A DNA stretch of 64,000 nt from Tetrahymena elliotti 4EA (GCA_000231825.2 JH720317.1:99143-163142); one strand, 5' to 3'. Positions 12,753 through 26,109 are shown, counted from the stretch's first letter. The notes: generated from the sequence alone by a model not told the origin. A program made the numbers and translations.

Positions 12753-13828
12753 GTTCAGTCTTTGTAATTCTTTCTAATTTGTCAAATTATTTAATTACAA
12801 AAATAGCTAGCAGTTAAATATTATTTTTAAGTACCTGCTTCTAGCTACAGATTAATTTTTTATTTTCCTTTGAAAAGAACAAATTTGTTTTTGACAGAAA
12901 AAAGTATTTTTTAATTCTAGCTCTCAAACTATTTTTTCTTCTCACTTAAATTACTTCAAGAAAAATAAATGCTACTAAAATATAAAATTTTATTATGATT
13001 GCAAATTTAAATTTATGTTAAAAATGAAAATAGAATATTATTTTTAAATGACAAAATAACATTATTTTTATTATTATTATTATTATTGAAACACTAACAG
13101 TTTTTTTATTTACAAATATAAAAAAATTTTGAATGAACTTTTCATAAATTTCTTATTTGTAATCAAGTAAGATTATTTAACCAATTTTCTTCTTGTTTTT
13201 TAGAAATCAATTGAATTAATCTTTTATTTATAAAAACAAAAGATTAATTATCCAGGTTTTATCTTATTTATGTAAAAGTTCATAAACAATTATTTTATTT
13301 TTTAGTAACTAGGTCAGGCTCTGAAAAAGAAAAACCAAAATATCTTATTACTGCTTAATTCAAAATAATTAAAATAGTCATAAATAAACTAAAATTTGTT
13401 TTATAGTTGTAATAACTAAAATTTCAACTAAATAATTCAAAAGAAAATGAAAAAATATCTCTCATTTTAAAATTTATAAATTAGAGAGCCAAAATAATAG
13501 CTTTTTTAATAAAAAATGATAAAAGAATTGATATGAATTAAATAATAGTTCATTAATTATCCATATTTTCCTTCCTTCTTAAGTTTCGTCTAATAATAGT
13601 TTAAAATAAAAAATTCATCAAATTATATTACAAAGATTAATAAGATTAGAAATTAAATATTTTTAAATCAATGTGAAAACAAAAGCTTTTGAAAATAAGT
13701 ATTACCTCATCTAGGTAATAAAAATATTTTTGTGTTATTAAGTATTAAGAAAAAGATAAATATGATATCAAATTGATTAATTTTAAATCAATACTAAGAG
13801 CTTTAAAAATTCCCAATTAAAAAAAAAG
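12753..13828. other. AT-rich intergenic region
   Basis: No gene recognised. A TTA trinucleotide tract lies at 13068-13087. This would be the promoter side of the Cys-rich gene that starts at 12752, but no specific element can be named. Confidence 0.5.
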
Positions 13829-13900
13829 CTCCGAGACCGGGAATTGAACCCGGGTCTCCTGCGTGACAGGCAGGAATACTAACCACTATACTATCTCGGA
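13829..13900 (-). tRNA. tRNA-Asp (GTC), copy 3
   Basis: Same 72 nt as the other two copies, but its flanks do not match theirs. It is therefore an older or independently placed copy, not part of the recent duplication. It is followed on the minus strand by a T-rich run. Confidence 0.97.
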
Positions 13901-14659
13901 TTTGATGTTAACTAAACTAATTACTACTCTTTCTTTGTTTAAAAAAATATTGAAGATAGGAGAGATATTTTTCAAGCAAATTAATTTTATTCTAATACAT
14001 ATATTTAAAGTTGTTGAACTTTTACTTTTAATTATGGAGAAATAAAATATTCATAATTTTACTAAATTATTTTAATTATCTTATTTTTTTCACTTTTTAA
14101 TAAAAAAGTGGGGGTTTTTTATTTGATAGAAATGTATTTTTAATGAATTTCTTATTTTTTTATCTAATTTTTCAAATACTATTTTATGATAATTAGAAGA
14201 CTCTTTTATTAAGTTTATGAAAAATGAAAATGGCAATATATATTAATTTAAAATTTGGAAATCTGTAAAAAACAATAGTATGTATACATAAACTTCATTT
14301 GATAAAATATTATTTAAAATTTAGTCTTGTTGTAAAATTCAAAAAATGAATAACCCATAAGAATAAATACAAGAATTAATGATTTATCAATGAACTCTAA
14401 GAATATTTTCTACTTATTCAATATTTAATTATATCTCAAAGTAACTTTTATGATTGAATTTTTATGTAAATTTTCAAATCCTTAAAAAAATTATTAAATG
14501 AAATAATGATGATTCTCTTTATCATCTTTTATTTTCTGAGAGTAGTTTCTATTTGATTAAAGTTCGACTTTGATTTTGATTAGCAAAATTCTACTTTTAT
14601 AGTAAAAATTTAATAAAAAAAATAATAGAAAGTTTAATAAGTATATATAATTCATTAAT
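13901..14659. other. AT-rich intergenic region
   Basis: No gene recognised. A run of five G at 14110-14114 followed by six T stands out in the AT-rich background. It is a single occurrence, not a telomere repeat. Confidence 0.5.
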
Positions 14660-15328
14660 ATGAAAAATTCCTTAAAAATAGTAAGAAAAAGCTTTGAATC
14701 ATAAGATTTAGATGGGCCATCATAATAGTATGAACAAATAAGCACACAACTTAATTCAATAGAATATGATGAAGAAAGTAAATTCTCCTCTTTGAAATTT
14801 AATGAAAATAAATATGCTGTGAGTGATGATTATGATAGTGATGATAAAGTTAAAAAGAAAGAACTTAAATAAAATTTGCTTTCTAATAAAAATAAATCTT
14901 AAGAACAATAGAAATAAAACATTTAAATCCAAGATAGAATATTTTAATAAAATGATAATATTTAATACTAATATGTTGGGCTAAATAGTCCCTAGATTAG
15001 TATTAATAGGAATTAATTTAATTTAAATTATAATGACAGATATCATGCTTAAAGTTACTACAACTCATAAGATTAATATAACGAATATAATATATATGGC
15101 TAAAATACAACAGATGATAATTCTATAGAAAATTTTGAACAATAAGAATAAAGCGAAGACAATATAAGTAGCTAATATAGCATAAATTTTGCAGAGCATG
15201 AAGTATGGCCTGCTTTTGTTAATTGTCTCTATGCTTCCATTATATCTCTTCTAGTAACCTATCTTTTAGGTGCAGGAATAATTTTAGGAATATTTGCAAT
15301 GCTAGGTGATAGTACAGAGTAAGTATGA
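14660..15328 (+). CDS. Asn/Gln-rich protein with one C-terminal TM segment
   Basis: Open from ATG 14660 to TGA 15326-15328, 222 residues, with many TAA/TAG codons read as Gln. Most of the protein is polar and low in complexity, rich in Asn, Gln, Ser, Asp and Tyr. It contains an acidic stretch (SDDYDSDDK) around residue 56. Near the C-terminus is one hydrophobic segment, including IISLLVTYLLGAGIILGIF, followed by only about ten residues. This suggests a tail-anchored membrane protein. The sequence ACAGA/GTAAGTATGA at the end is also a good splice donor, so the last residues might differ and another exon could follow. I do not recognise the family. Confidence 0.6.
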
Positions 15329-16985
15329 AAATAATTTGACACAAATGGATTTAAAAGTTAAATAATGGTTTTTTAAATTTCTTTTACCTTAAGTAGGTGG
15401 CATATCTACTTTCAGTTAAAATACTCAAGCATCACAACCTAATTAACAACAAATTTCTAATTTTTTAGAAAGTCTTTGAAAAATTCTAATATCTGTTGAT
15501 AAATTTAATATTTATTCTCAAGTTTTTTTTTCATTTTATTTTAATAGTAAAATAATATTATTACTGATTTAATTTTTTTAATAATTTCTAAAATTTTGTT
15601 TTTAAAAACACTTCATATTTTTGAGAAGTAATTTATTATTTATATTCTAGAAAAAATGCATTAAATTTAATAATTGATAAGTATTTTTGATGAATAATAA
15701 TCTACTAAATTATTTTTAAAAATTAAAAAATATTTTTAAATTTTAATTTTCTTTTTAAAAATTTAGAATTTTTATTTTTCAAATATTCTTTTCAATAAAT
15801 ACTTGATCATTTATCAACCATAATAAAGTATTTAAATATAAAAAATATTTTAAGATTTAATGTTAAATTGATAATCATTAATCTACAAAATCTTTTTCTA
15901 AATATTCTTAACCATAAAATATTTGTTAGTTTTTAAAATTTTAATTTTCAAAAACACTATAAATATAAAAAATAACAAAATAAAAGGATGTCTATCTGAA
16001 TCAAGAAAACTGTAATTAAAAATAAACTTTTTGATTTAAAAAGTGACTTAAATTTACTAATTTTATTTTTCAAGTATTAAGTTTACTTTTTTTAATGAGA
16101 ATAGATTAAATATTTTAAAAATAGATTTGAGATAATTATATTTTATTATAATTGTTAGATACGTGTAATATTTTGAGTGCATTAAAATAATATATTATTA
16201 TCTTGTAGACGTTGAAAAGGTCAGAATGAATCAGTTATAAATAATAATTTATTTGAAATGTTCCTAAAAAAATCTAGAAAATCTAGAAAATATTGAATAA
16301 AGTTTCTCTTTTTTCTATATAAAATTCCAAATTTTTAGAAAGTTATTAAAGCAAATAAATGAAAGTTATTATAAGATTTTAAAACCTTGCAAACTTCAAA
16401 CTTTAAAGAGTAAATTACCTTCTTTATTGAAAAAATTTAAGAAGTTTGAAACATATTGCATAAAGATAGTAAAATGCTTAAAAATTATTTTTAGATAATT
16501 TAAAAAGAAGAATAATAGAAGAATGGTTGGAATTAGTTTCTGAGATTTTGTCTATTTGATTGAATCAATTAAGAAGGATATAAATAAATAGTAAGATAAA
16601 TTGAAAGAGAAAGAGATTAAAATTCAGTATTCTTAAAAAATAAAGAAGACTTTAAATTTACAAAAAGCTATTCAATAGAACCATAATACTTTATTAATTA
16701 AAAAAAAAAACTAAATAAAACCTTATCTCTCAACACACAATATATATTAGAATTTTTTATAATTTAGAACTCGAGTAAATAGATTTACACAGAATATTAA
16801 AATGTAAGTTATTTTAATTATTCAAATCTAATTTGTAATCCAAAACTGATCAAAATATAAAAATTATTATTACGTATTCAATATCACTAAGAAGAACTCT
16901 AATAACTTAATATAAAACTAAAGACAAAAGCATAAAAAATATTTATTTACTTACTCTGACTTAAAATTATAAAAGGATAGAAGAT
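15329..16985. other. AT-rich intergenic region
   Basis: Nothing definite was seen apart from a possible decayed frame at 16361-16712, listed separately. The 15450-16100 part is low-complexity AT. Confidence 0.5.
16361..16712 (+). pseudogene. Possible decayed coding segment with one in-frame TGA
   Basis: One frame stays open on both sides of a single TGA (about 16540) and has a Lys-rich, protein-like composition. Examples are LPSLLKKFKKFETYC before the stop and DFVYLIESIKKDINKQ after it. There is no good start codon or splice pattern. It may be a relic of an exon belonging to an ancestor of the leucine-rich-repeat gene downstream, or chance openness in AT-rich DNA. Confidence 0.2.
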
Positions 16986-19900
16986 ATGATAAAATCTGTC
17001 TCTTCATTCTCAGAGACAAGTTCAGTGTGCAGAGAATCAAATCCTCGCTTCTCAGAGTAAAATTTTAATGCCTGAAAAAATATTAAATTTGATAAATGCT
17101 TTATTTTTTTGTGTAGATTTCTCATCAGAAAAAGTAGAGCTATGGTTTCAGAAGAAAACACTTCAAAAAAAAGAAGATAGAAAAATCTGAAATTAATTGT
17201 TGCAGAGTAAAATTTAAAACATACTTGTATTATTAAAAATGATTTTAAATAATGTTTAAACTAATAAATAGAAATCAATAAATAGGATTAAGCGGTGTTA
17301 AAGAGCTATTTCATAAAATTCGTAAATATCCAAATTTAACTTGTCTTACGATTTCAATTGCAGAGTAAAAAATAAATTTTTAGGATGTGAATAAATAGAT
17401 AAATTTGTTAATTTTTCATTATTTTATCATTTAATTCATTCAATTACCAAATATCCAAAACCGAACTAATTTAAATTTGTTTTCTTTCACTTTGTTTTAT
17501 TAAAAATATTCTGAAAAGCAACAACAAAATTGGGCTTGCTGGAGCATAAACAATTTCAGAATCAATAAAATAATGCTAAAATCTAAATATTTTGTGTTTG
17601 AATATTGGTCAGTAAGCTTACATTTAAATAAAAATAAAATTTAAATATACTTTTCATCCAAGAAATGACATCGAATCAGAAGGTGGAAAATCTATTGGTG
17701 ACTCATTAAAATGCTTACCAAATTTAGAAGAGCTTTAGTTACAAATAGGAGAGTACTTTAATAATTATAATTCAGATAACGATATCTTATTTATTTAAAC
17801 ACAAACATCATACAATAATTAGAACTTATTTTTTTTTTAGCTTTAATTATTTGGGGTCTTTCGGATGCAGGGGGATTGGAGAAGGATTAAAATTCTGTAC
17901 AAAACTAGAATTTTTATCTCTAGTGATTGGATAGTAAAATATTATTTTAATATCCAGATTTAAAAATTTCAATTGTAAACAAAAAAGGAATAACATAGGA
18001 AGCTCTGGAATAATTGGATTAGGTGAGGGTATCAGTTTTTTAACGAAATTGAGAGAACTTAAAATAATTATAAAGGCGTAATGGAATTTTTTTTATTAAA
18101 GGATATCATATCAGAGATATAATTGATCCTTTTTTTGGAAATTTTTTAAATTATGAATTAATTTTCTTTTTGTATAAATTCTTAATTAAATTTTATATTA
18201 TTAAAGTAAAAACAATATTGGGAAAGATGGTACATTAGGGTTATGTGAAGCCTTTAAAATGTGTTAAAATTTAGAACGTTTGACTTTAATCTTTGAAAAG
18301 TAATAAATTGATATATTTAATAAATAAAAAAATTTATCTAGTAATGCATATGATTAATTAGCATCCAAATTATCAAAATAGAAATACTGAAATTTTTTAG
18401 TTAGTTATTTTTATTGGTTACAATCTCATTGACCTTTAATTATTTTTATGAAAAGAAATGGTATATGTTCAGCAGGAACAGCTAGTATTGGAAATGGAAT
18501 AAGTAATCTAATAAAGCTAAATTACTTAAAATTACTTATTGAAGGGTAAACCCTGATTAAATTACAATTTTATGAAATTAAATTAATTTTAATTTTCTCA
18601 AGAGGAAATGAAATCGATTCTGAAGGTGCTGTTTCTCTTGGGAATGGCTTGAAAACTCTAAAGTAATTATAAGTACTTGATTTGACGATAGGAGAGTAAA
18701 ATTATTTTAAAGTATCTAAAATAAATTAATTTAATTTAATATAGATCAAATAATATAGGAAATATTGGAGCTAGAGGTATCGGAGAAGGAATAGGAGAGT
18801 GTGATAGCTTATAAACAGTCTCATTAAAAATTGGAAGGTAGAGAAATAAAAATTTACATTAAATTAAATAAAGTGTTTTTTGTTTGTTTTATAGAATTAA
18901 CAACTATTATTTAAAAATATTTAAAATGTTTTATATTTATTCAACAGTAAAAATTATATTGGGTCTGAAGGGGCTAAGGGAATAGGTTCAAGTTTTGCAA
19001 AGCTTAATAACTTGAAGAACTTAACATTAGTTATTGAACAGTAAAAATAGATATTAACTTATTTTATAAAACAAAAAAACATATTTTGTCATATAGATTT
19101 AACAACATTGGTCCAGATGGAGCTAAGGAAATTGGTGAGGGATTGAAATAATGCAGTAGTTTAGAATAATTTGTACTTAAGATATATTAGTAAAGATATT
19201 TCTACTTAAATTAAGATAAAATCTATTTATAATTAAAAGATACAATAATATTGGAAAGGATGGAACAAAAGGAATTGGTGATGGTTTTAGAGGTTGTGTT
19301 AACTTAAAAAGCCTAGAATTACATCTAGGAGAGTAAAATATTTTTCTTTAAAATTTAAATTCTTAAAAAATATATTAAAAGTGGAAACAATATTGGAGAA
19401 TAAGGAGCTATAGGTTTGGGTGAAGGTCTGAGCTTCCTTCATAATTTAGAATACCTAAGGCTTTCCTTAGGACCGTAATAATAAAAATGCTATAGATACT
19501 AAATTTATTTTAAAATAATAAAAAATCAAACTAATATTTCATTTTGTTTTTACTAAAATATTTTTATTTAGACACAACAATCTAACTGAAAGTGGAGTCA
19601 AGGTAATTGGAGATGCTTTAAAATAATGCAATAGACTTTAAGAAATTGCTTTAGTTATAAGCTAGTATTTAAAATTATTTTTTCTAATGTAATAATAATG
19701 CTATCCATCTTTTATAAAAGCGGCAATAATGTAGGATCAATAGGAGCTTCTGGACTTGCTGAAGGAATCAAGCATTGCTAATAGTTGAATCATTTATCTT
19801 TAGTTTTTGGAGAGTAAATATTATCTTTAAAAATACCATTTTATATTTATTCTATTATCTATAATAGTAAAAATTAAATAGGAAAAGAAGGAGTTACTGC

Positions 19901-20257
19901 TATTGCAGGTGCCATACTAGCTTGCTAATAACTTAAAAATTTGTAACTATCTGTGGGATAGTAAGTTTTTTTATAATTTCTTTCATTTTAATTATTATTT
20001 ACTTTTTCTTAGTGGAAACCTAATTACTTTGGAAGGAGCTGAATAAGTGAGCAGGAGCATTAGGGCTTCTTAGAACTTAAATTAAGTACATTTGATAATA
20101 GGAGAGTAAGATTCTAAAATTATTTTTGTTTGTTTATGTATGTATTTTTGATAATAAATATAGTGAGCAGAACTAAAAAAATGATCTGATATAGATGTTT
20201 AGCAAAAGTTGTTAAAAATCAAGAAGAATTACTTACTATAAGATAATAGTTTAGTGA
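16986..20257 (+). CDS. Leucine-rich-repeat (RNI-type) protein, one repeat per exon
   Basis: I map 20 exons: 16986-17056, 17117-17206, 17272-17364, 17519-17611, 17663-17752, 17841-17933, 17988-18077, 18207-18299, 18456-18545, 18603-18695, 18745-18837, 18948-19040, 19097-19189, 19240-19332, 19382-19474, 19572-19664, 19721-19813, 19868-19960, 20013-20105 and 20164-20257. They sum to 1827 nt, or 608 residues, ending at TGA 20255-20257. Exons 2 to 19 are each 90 or 93 nt, all introns are phase 2, and intron sizes run from about 49 to 156 nt. Most encode one repeat of the type N-N-I-G-x-x-G-A-x-x-I-G-E-G-L, ending L-x-L-x-I-G-E. This matches ribonuclease-inhibitor-like LRRs, which usually bind protein partners. 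No other domain is visible. The first exon is the least certain, since the ATG at 17142 is an alternative start. Confidence 0.85.
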
Positions 20258-21309
20258 TAGCTTTAGGTATCCAAGAGTATTCATGGCTTCATATTTTTTT
20301 ATGTTGAATAAATAAACTAACTTGCTAAATTGCAAAAGTGGAGATAATTTAATAATAAAAACTTGAATTTGTCTGTCTCTTGTAATTACTTGAAATTTAA
20401 AACAAAAAAATAATTAAAATTTGATCTTTCTTACGCAATTATTTGATAAAAAAAGATACTTTGGGCATATTAGAATAAAGAATAAATGGGAAAAATGAGG
20501 CTGTTCAAAAATGAGATTTTGAACATTTTAATGAGCTAAAATGAGAGTGAATCATATCCTAGCTAATAATATAGAATCTAAATAAATCTTTTAAAGACTG
20601 TTTGCTATTCATTTTTAAATTTATTTTTAATATTCTACAAATCTATATTATTTTAAAACAAACAAACAATTATTTATAATATTTCCATTCTATTAAATAA
20701 TTCAACCTTTATTTTAAACATTTGAAACAAAAATTTAATAGACAAAAATTTTAATTAAATTTCTTCTATATCACAGACCAAAAATATGGCTGCCCTTAAA
20801 GGAAAAATGAGTTTATATTGCGTAAATAATATTTTTTATATTTCCCAAATAGGATAAAATAAATAAATAAATTATTTTAATAAAACTTAGATATAAATTT
20901 AAGCAAAAATAAAATAATTCACTGAGTAGATACTCAAAGATATGTTATTTTTTCTAGAAATATTTCGTATTCTAGCACCTTCAAAGATCCTCCTTTTTCT
21001 ATATGGCAAGCAAATGCATTCATTATATATTTAATAAATAATACCATTATATATTGAAATTCCAGAAAATATTTTACTTTTTGTAATTTTTTTAATACTA
21101 TAATTGAGCTAGAGTTTTGTATAAATTTCCAAACATAAACATTTAGATATTATTAAAATATCTGATCAGTATTAAGAAATATCTATAGTACAGCAATTAC
21201 TTTAAAAACTAAATTTTTTTGTCAATAAATTTTTGTAATTAAATATAAAATAAAAATAAACTAATTAATCAAATCATAATAAACAAACAAACCTAAAATT
21301 TACTTAGAA
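20258..21309. other. AT-rich intergenic region
   Basis: Spacer between the LRR gene and the small His-rich gene. No coding segment or repeat recognised. Confidence 0.5.
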
Positions 21310-21492
21310 ATGGACGGACAATAAAGCCACGAACACCCCCACGTATACAGAGATAACCATAAACATCATCACTTAGAAAAGAAGCATGATGAATAAAAGG
21401 ATGAACATCATGATGAACATAAAGATAAGAATCACAACAACCACCATCATCATGACAAGCATGAAAATAAAGAAGTTCTCAACAAAAAGTGA
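21310..21492 (+). CDS. Small histidine-rich protein
   Basis: Open from ATG 21310-21312 to TGA 21490-21492, 60 residues, no intron. Seventeen residues are His, spread as HH and HHHH clusters between Asp, Glu and Lys (for example KKHDEQKDEHHDEHKDK and NHNNHHHHDKHENKE). There is no signal peptide or membrane segment. Base composition is clearly less AT-rich than the flanks, which supports real coding. Such composition often binds Zn, Ni or Cu, so metal buffering is a reasonable guess, but no family is recognised and the function is unknown. Confidence 0.65.
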
Positions 21493-22936
21493 TTAATGAA
21501 TGTTAGTTATATACAATCTTATTCCCTATGTATCTATCTTATCTGTAATATTTGCTAAAATAGCTAAAGTCTCTATAAATCTAAGCGAATCAGCAATTAT
21601 AATATCCTTATGAAAGAATAATCAATTGCTGATTTTTATTTAAAAATGTAAATCTATGATAAAACTATAACCTTACTTGTAATATTCATATATGCTTATA
21701 TTTGTATAGATTATAATTTAGTTATTAAAGTATTAATCACACTCTCTAAATTATTTTTATAAAAAAGCTAATTATTTAATTTTCAAAATAAAAATCTAAT
21801 AATTTACCACAAAACAAATTGAAATTTATTGAATCATTAAAAATTCATATCATATCAAAAAAATTTTTTTTTTTTTGCAAATCCAAAAAAGAAAAGGTTA
21901 ATGCTAAAAATAATAATTTCTATTTTATGAATATCCTTCAAGTTTTTATTAATCAATTGATCTAACTCTATTACTAGCAGTTTTCACTTGAATTCTGTTA
22001 CTTGTTTGTTTATTGAAGCTTTCCTCTTAAATTTTTCAGAGCGAACTTTTTCATAGAAATCTCAAACAAAGATTAAATAAATAAAATTATATTTTATATT
22101 TAATTATTTTCTGATAATGTCATGTCATTCATTGTAAATATTGATTATCATTAATTAATTTATTGAAGTGTTTTTTTATTTTCTATTCTAAAAACTTCTT
22201 TTTTAGACTCACAAATTAAAAATTTATTAACTATCACTTGTTTAGATTATTAGAAATTTATACTAAAATTGTAATATAAAATTGCTTATATTTTGAAAAA
22301 ATAAATTAATAAATTTATTAAATGAAATTATTTTGCAGTGTTAAAGAAAATGATTTTTGTAATTTGAATAATTTAAAATAATAAATTTTTCTTTATTCTT
22401 CATTTTTTTAATAATTTGTAAAATCAGTGAAATCATTTAAAAGTGTTTAAGTAACAACTAAAAAGAACTATGAAAAATATTTTTATCAATAATTAAAAAA
22501 TTTAATATGAAATAATTGAAGTACTTTAATTTAGTATCAAAAATACGTTTATTTAAATTCTTTCTTAATTAAACTCAAAATAAATAACAAATATCAAAAG
22601 TAAATTTTTTCTTTTCAAATTGCATTTTTTAAAGATTTTATTTAAGTTTTTTAAAAATCTTTTTAAGGTTTGATTAAAAAAAAGTAATGTGTAAAGAAAT
22701 AAAATGATTTAAGATAAATTTTAATGACTTATTTGTAAATCAAAATATGAAATAGTAACAGCAGCAAAAACAGAGATAGACAGATATATTTGCAAACAAA
22801 TATTGATATTTAATTTATTAGTTTTATAATTTTATTTTGAAAACTTAAAAATATTTAGAAATTTAATTTAAAATGTTTTGAGTTTATTTTTAATGTAAAT
22901 AATTAGAAAATCATTTTATTTATTTACTAAACAATC
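21493..22936. other. AT-rich intergenic region
   Basis: No gene recognised. The neighbouring genes converge here, so this holds the 3' regions of both. Confidence 0.5.
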
Positions 22937-24970
22937 TCAATTAATCTTAAAATGATCAGCTCTTAAGTCAGCTTATCTCTCTTTATTGAATTGAGCTCTT
23001 TCAACATTTTTAGGAACAGTGTAAGTTCTTTGATTGGTGGTTTAATACTCACCTTGTTGGCTTCCAAAGTGGAAATGGTGGCTTCTTAAATCTTTTTGAA
23101 GTTACTAGTCAAGGGTTCCTCTAGCATTTGAGCCATCTTTATAGTTGAATGATGATTTAAAAGTAGTATTATATAAACCATTTTTAACATCGTTAAATTA
23201 AAAGTGACTTGATCTTAAATTATTTTTTAATTGTTAATCCATAATTTGACGTCCTCCTTCTTTTTAATTAAATCTATTTTTTATTATTTTAATATAAAAT
23301 ATTTATTTGTAAAATATATTACTGGTCTTTGAATTCAGTCTACCAAGAATCACCTTAGAAACCAATTTTAAAGTTAGAACCTCTGTCTTACTATTAATTT
23401 CTGCTTTATTAAACATGTGTGATTTATGGTGGCTTCATGAATTATTTGTAGGTTGAATTGTAGTAATTATTTCCATTAGGATTTGTGTGAGTGAAGTTAT
23501 TTTTAAAGAACTTTTCATCCTAGTTTACCTTTTAGAATCCTTGTTAATGATGGTTTATGTAATTTCCTTTTGTTTCAGTTTGATATCCTTATTGATCTTG
23601 ACCCATTGTGAAGTGACTTGCTAAGATTATTAAATTAATAATTAAATAAATTAGAAAAAAATAGATATTTTTTCATAAAATAATTTAAACTTTTAATTAG
23701 ATATGAATGATATTTCTTTTTTCAATAAAGTTTAATTTAAAGATTATATTTGAAAATCCAGTAAAATAATGATTAATTAATATATATATCAATACCTCTC
23801 AAGTCTTTCTTTGTTTCTTCAGCCAGTTTGTTTTCTACTAAAGGTTATTAGTTATGGAATTCATTATTTGTAGTTTTAAAATCTGGACCTGCACTACCAA
23901 GTTAGAAATGACTTTGTTATAAAAGAGGATTAACTGCTTCACGCTTTGCATCAGGTTTTTACGAATAATCGTTTTATTAGGTTGTTACCATTGGAAGGTA
24001 TTCTTTACCAAGAACAATGTGGGAGTTACGCAAATCAACAACTTTTTGTTTTAATTGAGATGCTGGAATACCTTGCTTTAAAGCTTATGGGTCAACATCC
24101 TTATTATATTAGTCATTATAGTGAGTAGTCATAATAACATTAGTTGATTCAGCAAAATTATGATGATGTGCTCTCATTTTTGCTTTTTGGGCATCTCTTT
24201 CATGCTAAAGATCATTTTATAGAGGTTTTTAATTGTAAACTAAGTTATTTGAAGTCTTGATTGTTGGACCATATGAACCTATAATATTTATTTTAATATT
24301 TTAACAACTTAGTCATCTTTATTATTTGACAGGCATGCTTGAAAAGCTCTCAATTATGGATTAAATAGCTAAGAATATTTAAGCTTTTAGCATTTATTTT
24401 TATATAATTATTTTAAATAAATGTTTATGAATGAAACGCTAACTAGAAATGAATTATATTTTATAATTTACCCAATTAAAAGTGGTGAGTACGCAAGTCA
24501 CGTCTTTTTTCCTCTTCTAACTTAGCTCCTTAAGCACCTTTGTGATAAGGATAGTGGATATTGTGCATAGTATTGTAAAAACCAGGCTTAATGTAATCAC
24601 CCAATATAAAATGACTATTTCTTAAAGCTAGCTTATCACCTTATGATTCAACATTTTAACTTGAAACAGGCTTAAATGAATCACGATTTACTGTTTTGTA
24701 TGGATTATCTAGTCATTTAATTTAAATAAGATTCAATTATTTCATTATTAATTCATTAAAATCTATTTTAAAGCTTTTTTTGTTTTAAATGTATTTATAG
24801 TTATAATATAGCCAGTCCTTTTGCAATTTAATTTAGAAAAGTATGACTCTCTTTTGATTAAGTTTTAAATATTAATCCAAAATGTAAAAGAATTTACCTG
24901 GATTGTTTCCTAAAGTGAAATGGGTTGCTCTTAAGTTAGCTTATACGTTCAAAGTATCTTTTGAAATCAT
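22937..24970 (-). CDS. H-F-x-x-G repeat protein (possible axonemal/microtubule protein)
   Basis: Five exons on the minus strand: 24970-24898, 24708-24472, 24278-23796, 23620-23323 and 23273-22937. They sum to 1428 nt, or 475 residues, ending at TGA 22937-22939. The protein carries about eleven copies of a short motif, L-R-x-x-H-F-x-L-G. Examples are LRATHFTLGNN, LRNSHFILGDY, LRNSHIVLGKE, LRASHFTMGQD, LRSHHFHFGSQ and LRADHFKIN at the very end. They are spaced about 35-60 residues apart by polar stretches with Y-x-T-x-x-x motifs. It has no signal peptide or TM segment. Short regular motifs of this kind are typical of proteins that lie along axonemal microtubules, so that role is an inference. 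I cannot name the family with certainty. Confidence 0.85.
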
Positions 24971-26109
24971 TTTTTTTGTGAAGGTGCTATTAATATATCA
25001 ACTATTTCCTTTAATTTTGCTGTTAGCTATTTGATTGATTAGCTTTCAGATATTCACTATTGATTTTAATAATCTTATAAATATATTTATAATGAATGAA
25101 TTTATAATTATAAATTTCTAAAGTAATTAATTGATCAATTCATTCATATTATTTCAAAGTCTTTATTTAATTTTTTAGATATACAATTTTAAAAAAGTGG
25201 TAGTAAATCAAACAAACTTCTTATATAAATCTTAATTTAATATTTACATGCATTTATTGTTGGCTCAGCTCAGCCGTTTCTCTTTATACACATTTAAATT
25301 AAATCCAATCATAAATACAAATCAAATTTATTTTTATTTTTAAAATTATTAAAAAATAATTTATCAAATTGATAGAATTATAATTATTTTACTCATCTAA
25401 GTAAAAGTTATTTGGAAATTCCTTTAAAAAATAAATAAAGGTGTTTAATATATAATTAAACTAAAATAAATAAAATAATCACTTATCAATAAGTAGCGCA
25501 TGCTTATATTTACTTTAAATCCTCGTATATCAATCCCTTTTCCATCTTTTTTATTTTTGTTAAGTCTTAATGGTATAACATAAAAATCAAAATTTAACAT
25601 TTTATTGAAATCATATTTTAAAATTTGTAGATATTAGGTATATTAACAACGCTTTGCATAATACTATTTATAAATTTGGAATTTTTTTTTATTTTGCTTT
25701 ACTCCAATAATCTATTTGGTTATATCATTTAGGATGATTTGAATAAATAAAAATATTTATCCTTAATGGATTTTAATTATTAAGCAAGAAAAGTAGAATA
25801 AGTTTAAAAATAATGTGTAAAATAGGTAATTAAAAGCTAATAGAATATTAGTAGGTTTTTCAATAGAAATAAGATAGATATTTCTAAATATGAAGAGAAA
25901 CTTCTATCATGGTTATTATTAGATAAATTGAATGAATATGTATGTATCAGTTCACTTTCAAGAAAAATAATATCTTTCTTTCTTTCTAAATAATTTCTTA
26001 TTGAAATAATTAAAGTTAATTAAATTAATTACAAATAAATCTAAAAAATATCAAATTTATAGCTAATTTTATTATAGTTATTAATAGTCGAATTATAAAA
26101 GGACCAGAA
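24971..26109. other. AT-rich divergent intergenic region
   Basis: This lies between two genes transcribed away from each other, so it should contain both promoters. A short GC-richer stretch (GGCTCAGCTCAGCCG) at about 25262-25276 is unusual for this background. No defined element can be named. Confidence 0.5.

Noticed and set aside
14110..14120. Possible telomere-like G5T6 sequence
   Set aside because: Only one occurrence, so not a telomere; no chromosome-breakage motif was seen nearby.
16967..17161. Minus-strand 64-residue ORF overlapping the LRR gene start
   Set aside because: It is the antisense of the first two LRR exons and crosses their intron; the plus-strand frame has splice sites and repeat structure.
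23946..24128. Plus-strand 60-residue ORF
   Set aside because: Antisense of exon 3 of the H-F-x-x-G repeat protein, which has consistent splicing on the minus strand.
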